From Candidatus Acetothermia bacterium (GTDB lineage: Bacteria; Bipolaricaulota; Bipolaricaulia; UBA7950): DNA of 37,711 nucleotides. Below are positions 32,871 to 37,711 of the stretch, piece after piece (within the stretch, counting starts at the first letter, position 1; each line of letters starts with the position of its first letter). Location of the stretch: positions 1 through 37,711 of the forward strand of contig JAJHSB010000007.1 of assembly GCA_022684035.1 (NCBI GenBank), in the 5' to 3' direction. The notes beneath the pieces are model-generated. The model saw only the letters and a list, made by a program, of their open reading frames with translations. It searched no databases and was not told the DNA's origin. A program made the position numbers and the translations under genes.

Positions 32871-33439
32871 GCAATGATCTTCCATCCTCCGAGCAGGATC
32901 AGCACGTAGAATGCTATCGCACCCAGTCCGGCCAGCACTCCACCGGCGAGAACAAGACCGTCTTTGAGCAAGAGACCGATTCCGATCAGAAAGACGACTG
33001 CTGCCGGCACAGTATTGGTAAGAGGAATCGGAATCATCATCAATGTTCCCATGAGCAGGATCATCACACCGGAGAGGATTCGCCCCAGAGGCGTAAAGAA
33101 GAGGGACATCCGCGGCTGCATCACCTTCTCTATCCGGTGAATCAGCGGCCCTCCCTTCTCTTTCATCCCTTTTACCAATGGAGACGACAATGATCGGCGC
33201 AAGATGAATCGGGGCAGCCATGGTTGCGGCCGGGCAATGATAAATTGAAACGAGAGAAGGACAATTGCAAATCCAAACGGGGTTGCAAATCCTGCTGCCG
33301 GTATCGGGAGCGCAGCAGGTAGGGCTAACAGGCTGAACAGGATTCCAAACCCCTTTTCGCGGGCCAATAATAATAACTCCTTAAGCGACAATGCATCGGG
33401 CAGGCTGGCAAGCCAAACTGAAAGGCGTTCATCGATCAT
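32867..33439 (-). CDS. ExoD-family membrane protein
   Basis: A 190-residue protein of the ExoD (exopolysaccharide synthesis D) family. It has about four hydrophobic segments and the family's conserved core 'ALPIPAAGFATPFGFAIVLL' followed by 'QPWLPRFILRR' and 'PLGRILSGVMILLMGTLMMIPIPLTNTVPA'. ExoD was named for a Rhizobium exopolysaccharide phenotype; its biochemical function is unknown. The start is set by GGAGAG about 6-8 nt upstream of the ATG; an ATG at 33463 adds eight residues across the Shine-Dalgarno. Its stop overlaps that of the transglycosylase by four bases, without any terminator between. Confidence 0.85.
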   Translation of the reverse strand: MIDERLSVWLASLPDALSLKELLLLAREKGFGILFSLLALPAALPIPAAGFATPFGFAIVLLSFQFIIARPQPWLPRFILRRSLSSPLVKGMKEKGGPLIHRIEKVMQPRMSLFFTPLGRILSGVMILLMGTLMMIPIPLTNTVPAAVVFLIGIGLLLKDGLVLAGGVLAGLGAIAFYVLILLGGWKIIA

Positions 33440-33644
33440 CTTTTTCTCTCCGGAATAGATCACAGTAATATAAATAAGATGATAGACGATCTCTTTTGCA
33501 TATGCAACGAAGAATTAGTAGTCTTTGCATTGTAGTCGGGCTCGTTCCTGAGTCTGACGGAGAGGGAAGATTCAACTTGCATTTTTCGGGGTCAGGGACG
33601 ACTCCGCCTACTCGATAGAAGGGGTTTGGTGAATATGTACTTAC

Positions 33645-33673
33645 TTGTACTACTACTTGCTGGACTATATAAT
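33645..33673 (+). promoter_or_regulatory. Putative promoter of the HypB-like gene, leaderless type
   Basis: TTGTAC (33645-33650), 17-nt spacer, perfect TATAAT (33668-33673). The likely start codon begins 10 nt beyond the -10 box and has no Shine-Dalgarno. Confidence 0.55.
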
Positions 33674-33683
33674 AAGACTTAAT

Positions 33684-34328
33684 ATGTACAAAACTCAATC
33701 GAAGACCGAGGATCTCCTGATACAACAATTGGAGGCAGCAGCGAAGAATTATCATTTACTGCAAGAGCACGGATTACAGGCGATCAACGTAATGGGAGCA
33801 ATCGGCAGCGGCAAGACAGAGCTCATCAAGCGACTCATTGAATATTTGCAGAGGGAAGGGATACGAGTTGGAGTCATTCTCGGCTCTATATCGGATAACA
33901 ATGATCAGCAACGATTTACAACTTATAAAATCCCTGTTTATAGTTTGCATACCGAGGAAGCAAGTTACCTTGACGCAGCTATGGTAGCGATTGCTTTAAA
34001 ACGATTTCCGCTTCAGGAAGTCGATCTCCTATTTATTGAGAATGTGGGCAACCTGGTAGACCCGGCTAACTTTCCCTTGGGAACAGCACAAGAGATCATT
34101 GTCATATCAGCCACCGAAGGGGAGGCCACAGTGCGTAAATACCCTAAAATATTTGCGCAGACCGAGGTGTTAGTGATCAATAAAATCGATCTGGCTTCTG
34201 TAATGGAAATTGATCCACAGGTACTTATCGCCGACTATATGCAAGTTAATCCGTATGGCAAGACAATCCTTACCGATGCCAAAACCAGTCGTGGGATGGA
34301 GCAACTGATCGCAGCGTTAAAGATATGA
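33684..34328 (+). CDS. HypB-like GTPase lacking the metal-binding residues
   Basis: A 214-residue SIMIBI-class GTPase most like HypB, the GTPase that helps load nickel into [NiFe]-hydrogenase. P-loop 'GAIGSGKTE' (38-46), 'LLFIENVGNLV' and 'VLVINKIDLA' are intact. The Cys-His pair of the G-domain metal site ('CHLDA' in HypB) is Ser94-Tyr95 here ('SYLDA'), and the Cys of 'GNL(V/I)CP' is Asp126 ('GNLVDP'). The Asp of the 'GDV' segment is also changed ('GSI'). The N-terminal His-rich stretch is absent. No hydrogenase, urease or other hyp genes lie in the window. The ATG at 33684 is chosen over one at 33645, which lies in the -35 box. It ends 12 bases inside the convergent ABC gene. Confidence 0.82.
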   Translation: MYKTQSKTEDLLIQQLEAAAKNYHLLQEHGLQAINVMGAIGSGKTELIKRLIEYLQREGIRVGVILGSISDNNDQQRFTTYKIPVYSLHTEEASYLDAAMVAIALKRFPLQEVDLLFIENVGNLVDPANFPLGTAQEIIVISATEGEATVRKYPKIFAQTEVLVINKIDLASVMEIDPQVLIADYMQVNPYGKTILTDAKTSRGMEQLIAALKI

Positions 34329-36171
34329 GCCGTCAATACTCGGTTGTCTGCGAAACTGACTCGTATACAGCCGATGGTAGAATCCTTGCGCTGCCAGTAA
34401 TTCGGTGTGAGTGCCATGTTCGATAATGCGACCATCGTCGATGACGAGCACCTGATCGGCATGGCGAATTGTAGAGAGACGGTGGGCGATGACAAAACTC
34501 GTCCGGTTCTTCATTAACTCCCTGAGCGCTGTTTGGATATAGACTTCAGTTCGTGTATCAACGCTGCTCGTCGCTTCGTCGAGAATGAGGATCTGAGGAT
34601 CGGCAAGGAGAGCGCGGGCAATGGAAAGTAGCTGTCGTTGTCCTTCACTCAGATTGCTGCCGCGTTCTGATAGCGGTGTCTCGTACCCCTGTGGCAGACG
34701 GCAAATGAATTGATCGGCATAAGCGAGCTTTGCTGCGGTAATACACTCTTCATCAGTGGCCTCAAGTCGCCCGTAGCGGATGTTCTCCATTACTGAGTCA
34801 GCGAACAAAAACGTACTTTGGAGAATGATTCCCAGTTGTCGCCGCAGGCTCTCTCTGCTTATTGTGCGGATATCATGACCGTCGATACGGATCGAACCGC
34901 TGTTAATCTCATAAAACCGCGTTAACAGGTTGATGATCGTCGTCTTTCCTGCTCCGGTCGGTCCGACAAGTGCGATCATCTGGCCGGGTTTGGCTGTAAA
35001 GCTGACTCTTTTTAAGACCGGAACGTTCGGCACATAGGAAAAATCAACGTTGTCAAAGGTAACCTCGCCGTCGATTGCATCGAGAATGATTGTATTAACA
35101 GGATCGGTTAGTTCCGGCGGCTCGTCGATGACGGCGAATATTCGCTCTGCCCCAGCGAGTGCGGCCTGAATCTGATTGTATATTTCCCCTAATTGGCCTA
35201 ATGGCATAGCAAACCGGCGTGAATAAGCGATGAATGCAACAATATTTCCGACGCTCGCCAAGCCGTTGATCGTCATCCAACCACCCAAACCAGCGATGAT
35301 AGCGATATTGGCGTTGCTCAAAATCCCCATCAGCGGGGGGACGAGCATTGCATAAGTATGAGCACGGATTCCTACCTGGCGTACGGTCTCATTTGCGCAA
35401 TCGAATTGCCGCTCCGCTGCACTCTGTTGCCCGAATGCGACGACCACTCGTTGGCAGCTGTACATCTCTTCCAATACTGCATTTAATTGACCGATATTCA
35501 TCTGTAGTCGGCGGAATTCACGGCGAGTCCGCTTGCCGATAAACCCGACTATTCCGATCATCAACGGGAAGACAACCATCGATCCTAATGTCAACAGGGG
35601 GGTTGAGGATAAGCATTGCCACCAGGATTCCCACCAGCGAGAGTAATCCGGAAAAGAATGCTGTCACATTTTGTGCTAAAAGGACGCTGATCGCATCCAT
35701 GTCGTTGGTAAGACGGCTCATCAACTCTCCATGCCGATCTCGGTCAAAGAAACGCAGCGATAGGGTCTGTAAATGCGCAAACAGGTGACGGCGAAGTTCG
35801 CGCATCGCCCGCTGCGAGACACGTGCCATCAGCAAACTTTGGCCTGTCTGCGTGAGCCATGATCCAAAGTATACTCCCAACATAAGGAATATCATCCGCA
35901 GTAGTCCTGCTATATCATGGCCGATGATGAAGCGATCGACCGCCACCCCGAGCAACAGAGGGCCCAACAGCAAAAGCAATGTACCAATAAGCGCCATGAT
36001 AAATACACAGGAGAGCATGAGCCGGTATGGTCTCAGATAGGAGAGAAGTCTCCATGCTGTATTGCGGATCTCTTTGGCTGTTTCGATCTTTGTGTCGCGA
36101 AAGCGTCTGCCAGAACCGGGCATAGCGAGCGGTTGCCTGATAGGTGGCTGCGTAGTTCTCTCTCTATTCAT
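34317..36171 (-). pseudogene. ABC exporter subunit B (canonical ATPase site), frameshifted in a C6 tract
   Basis: A half-size ABC exporter. The N-terminal piece (36171 to about 35600) has helices 1-3 and 'RFFDRDRHGELMSRLTNDMDAI'. The rest (35594 to 34317) resumes mid-helix and contains Walker A 'GPTGAGKTT', signature 'LSEGQRQL', Walker B 'ILILDEATS' with catalytic Glu, and the switch His in 'IAHRLST'. The frames join perfectly ('LNP-LLTLGSM') if one base is removed from six C at 35602-35597. The signature is degenerate (SEGQ rather than SGGQ) while the Glu is kept, as in one half of heterodimeric exporters (TM287/288, BmrCD type). Its start overlaps the partner's end by four bases. It could be a true mutation, phase-variable tract or assembly error. 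Confidence 0.85.
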
Positions 36172-37582
36172 CGCTGGTCTCCGCGTAAGTGTCGGCCGTC
36201 ACCAAGCTGCGAGCGATAGATATCCTGATAGAGAGAGCTAGTGGACAACAATTCATGGTGCGTCCCCATCGCAGTGATCCGTCCCTTATCGAGGACGATT
36301 ATCTTATCTGCCAACAGAACAGTGCTGATCCGCTGGGCAACGATGATCCGTGTCGCGCCTCCCCATTCGCTGTTGCGCGACTGTTGCAGTAACTGATCGA
36401 GTGCATCTTGTAATTTACTCTCGGTCTCCACGTCGACAGCGCTCGTACTATCGTCGAGGATCAATATCTTTGGTTTAACGAGCAGTGCGCGGGCAATGGC
36501 GATGCGCTGTTGCTGTCCGCCTGACAGGTTCACCCCTCGCTGGCCGATGATCGTATCATAACTCTGCGGAAGCGCTTTGATGAATTCATGTGCCTGTGCT
36601 GCCTGTGCCGCGGCGATTATCTCATCGTCACTGGCCTGGGGTTGGCCGTAGCAGATATTGTTGCGGACTGTTTCGGAAAAGAGGATTGCTTCCTGCAGTG
36701 CAATGCCGATCTGCCGGCGCAGAAAATCAAGTTTCAAGTCCCGTACGTTGATTCCATCGATGGTCACTCGACCTGCTGTTACGTCATAAAAGCGGGGGAT
36801 GAGGTGGATGAGGGTCGATTTTCCCGCTCCGGTCGTTCCGAGGATCGCTACCGTCTTTCCCGGTTCAATGATAAAACTAATATCTTTGAGTACCGGATTA
36901 CTGCCGTTGCCGGAGTAATTAAACGAGACACCTTCAAAGGCTATCTTTCCTTGCACACGACTGAGATGACGTGCATGCGACGATTCCTGTACGTCAGCGC
37001 TGCTATCGAGAATTTCGAGGATACGCTGGCAGATGCATCTGCCGCTGATAACGGTCCGATCATCCCGGCAAGCATCATTATCGGGAAGAGAACGAATGAG
37101 AGATAACTGATTGCAGCGACGATCTGTCCCACCGTCATCTCTCCTCGGATTGTCGAAATTCCACCGAACCACACTACGCCGACGATCCCCAGATTGACAA
37201 TCAACATCATCGTTGGCATAAGCAGAGCCATCAATTGCATTACCTGAATCGTTTTTGTCATCAGTTGACGATTCGCTTCATCGAAACGCGCCGTTTCATG
37301 GTCTATGCGCACAAATGCTTTTACTACGCGTACTCCGGCCAGATTCTCTTGCAGTACAGTGTTTAACTTATCGAGTTGCTTCTGGACCAATAAGAATAGC
37401 GGTTGTGCTTTGCGCGCAAAGAGCCACATCAACCCCATAATCAACGGGATAAATGTAGTCACCATAAGCGCTAATTGACGATTAATCAGGACCAACATCA
37501 CAGCACTGCCTGCGAACCACACTGGAGCACGGGCAAGGATGCGCAGCGTCATGCGCACAACTAATTGCACGGTATCGTTCAA
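36168..37582 (-). pseudogene. ABC exporter subunit A (degenerate ATPase site), 5'-truncated and frameshifted
   Basis: The partner half-exporter. What remains starts at 'LNDTVQLVVRMTLRILARAP', the point normally about 130 residues into such a protein, so helices 1-2 and the start are missing; a stop is at 37607-37609 in frame and a new plus-strand promoter follows. The transmembrane part is in frame to 'GPLSAADASA'; then a missing base near 37040 shifts to 'QRILEILDSSAD' (GCCAGCG for expected GCCCAGCG). The ATPase domain has Walker A 'GTTGAGKST', signature 'LSGGQQQR' and Walker B 'ILILDDSTS', with Asp in place of catalytic Glu, the degenerate half of a heterodimer. Probably non-functional. Confidence 0.82.
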
Positions 37583-37620
37583 GCGTGGTTGACGATAAAT
37601 TGGGTTCTATTCGTTTGGGG

Positions 37621-37649
37621 TTGACATAGCTGTCTAAGTCTGCTATAAT
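37621..37649 (+). promoter_or_regulatory. Perfect sigma-70 consensus promoter
   Basis: TTGACA (37621-37626), 17-nt spacer, TATAAT (37644-37649), 12 of 12 consensus bases with ideal spacing. It drives the partial gene starting at 37675. Confidence 0.85.
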
Positions 37650-37674
37650 AGTCCAGTTTAATTTAGGTGGTTCT

Positions 37675-37711
37675 GTGCAATTTGGTCTGCGTATTATTCT
37701 GGTTTTGTTAA
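37675..37711 (+). CDS. Start of an unidentified gene with hydrophobic N-terminus (cut by window edge)
   Basis: A GTG start with AGGTGG four nt upstream, 25 nt after the -10 box of a perfect promoter. The twelve visible residues MQFGLRIILVLL look like the beginning of a signal peptide or membrane helix. Nothing more can be said about its identity. Confidence 0.6.
   Translation, partial: MQFGLRIILVLL

Noticed and set aside
35590-35610. Programmed frameshifting in the ABC gene
   Set aside because: CCCCCCT is not a typical slippery heptamer with a visible stimulatory stem, and the partner gene is also broken, so decay or sequencing error is simpler.

Overview
The window looks like a chromosomal segment of a Gram-negative (outer-membrane-bearing) bacterium of an uncultivated or poorly sampled lineage. 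Evidence for an outer membrane is the LptF/G and LptD modules, a large beta-barrel protein ending in Phe, HflKC and a lytic transglycosylase. RNase Y, a YqeG-type phosphatase and a nusA not followed by infB are not the usual proteobacterial layout. A tryptophanase suggests amino-acid fermentation. I saw no rRNA, tRNA, CRISPR array or prophage, and cannot name the phylum from sequence alone.

Layout. 1-281: tail of an IS110-type transposase. 388-4048 (minus): MFS exporter, FabI/FabL-like short-chain reductase and Ldh-family oxidoreductase. 4049-4542: repeat-rich gap. 4543-14002 (minus): a housekeeping block nusA, RND exporter, rny, anchored PPIase-TPR protein, mazG, small protein, YqeG-like phosphatase; a promoter with a duplicated -10 box sits before the PPIase gene. 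14283-15197 (plus): rluD-family pseudouridine synthase. 15368-17274 (minus): hflK-hflC. 17498-21451 (minus): a 1317-residue outer-membrane protein with a beta-propeller inside. 21470-22336: repeat-rich gap. 22337-25498 (plus): a 1053-residue fusion of an inner-membrane LptF/G permease to OstA/LptD through an internal signal peptide. 25817-28534 (plus): anchored coiled-coil repeat protein and S9 peptidase. 28686-30681 (plus): flavin reductase and tryptophanase. 30861-32870 (plus): Slt-type transglycosylase, convergent with exoD. 33684-34328 (plus): HypB-like GTPase lacking its metal ligands, convergent with a decayed heterodimeric ABC exporter pair (34317-37582). A new gene with a perfect sigma-70 promoter starts at 37675.

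The strongest candidate for something undescribed is the LptF/G-LptD fusion. Its topology predicts that one translation product delivers an inner-membrane permease and, after signal-peptidase cleavage, an outer-membrane LPS translocon. Other notable items are the metal-site-less HypB, the propeller-containing barrel, an apparent leaderless-promoter pattern at three genes, and a mosaic of dispersed intergenic repeats.
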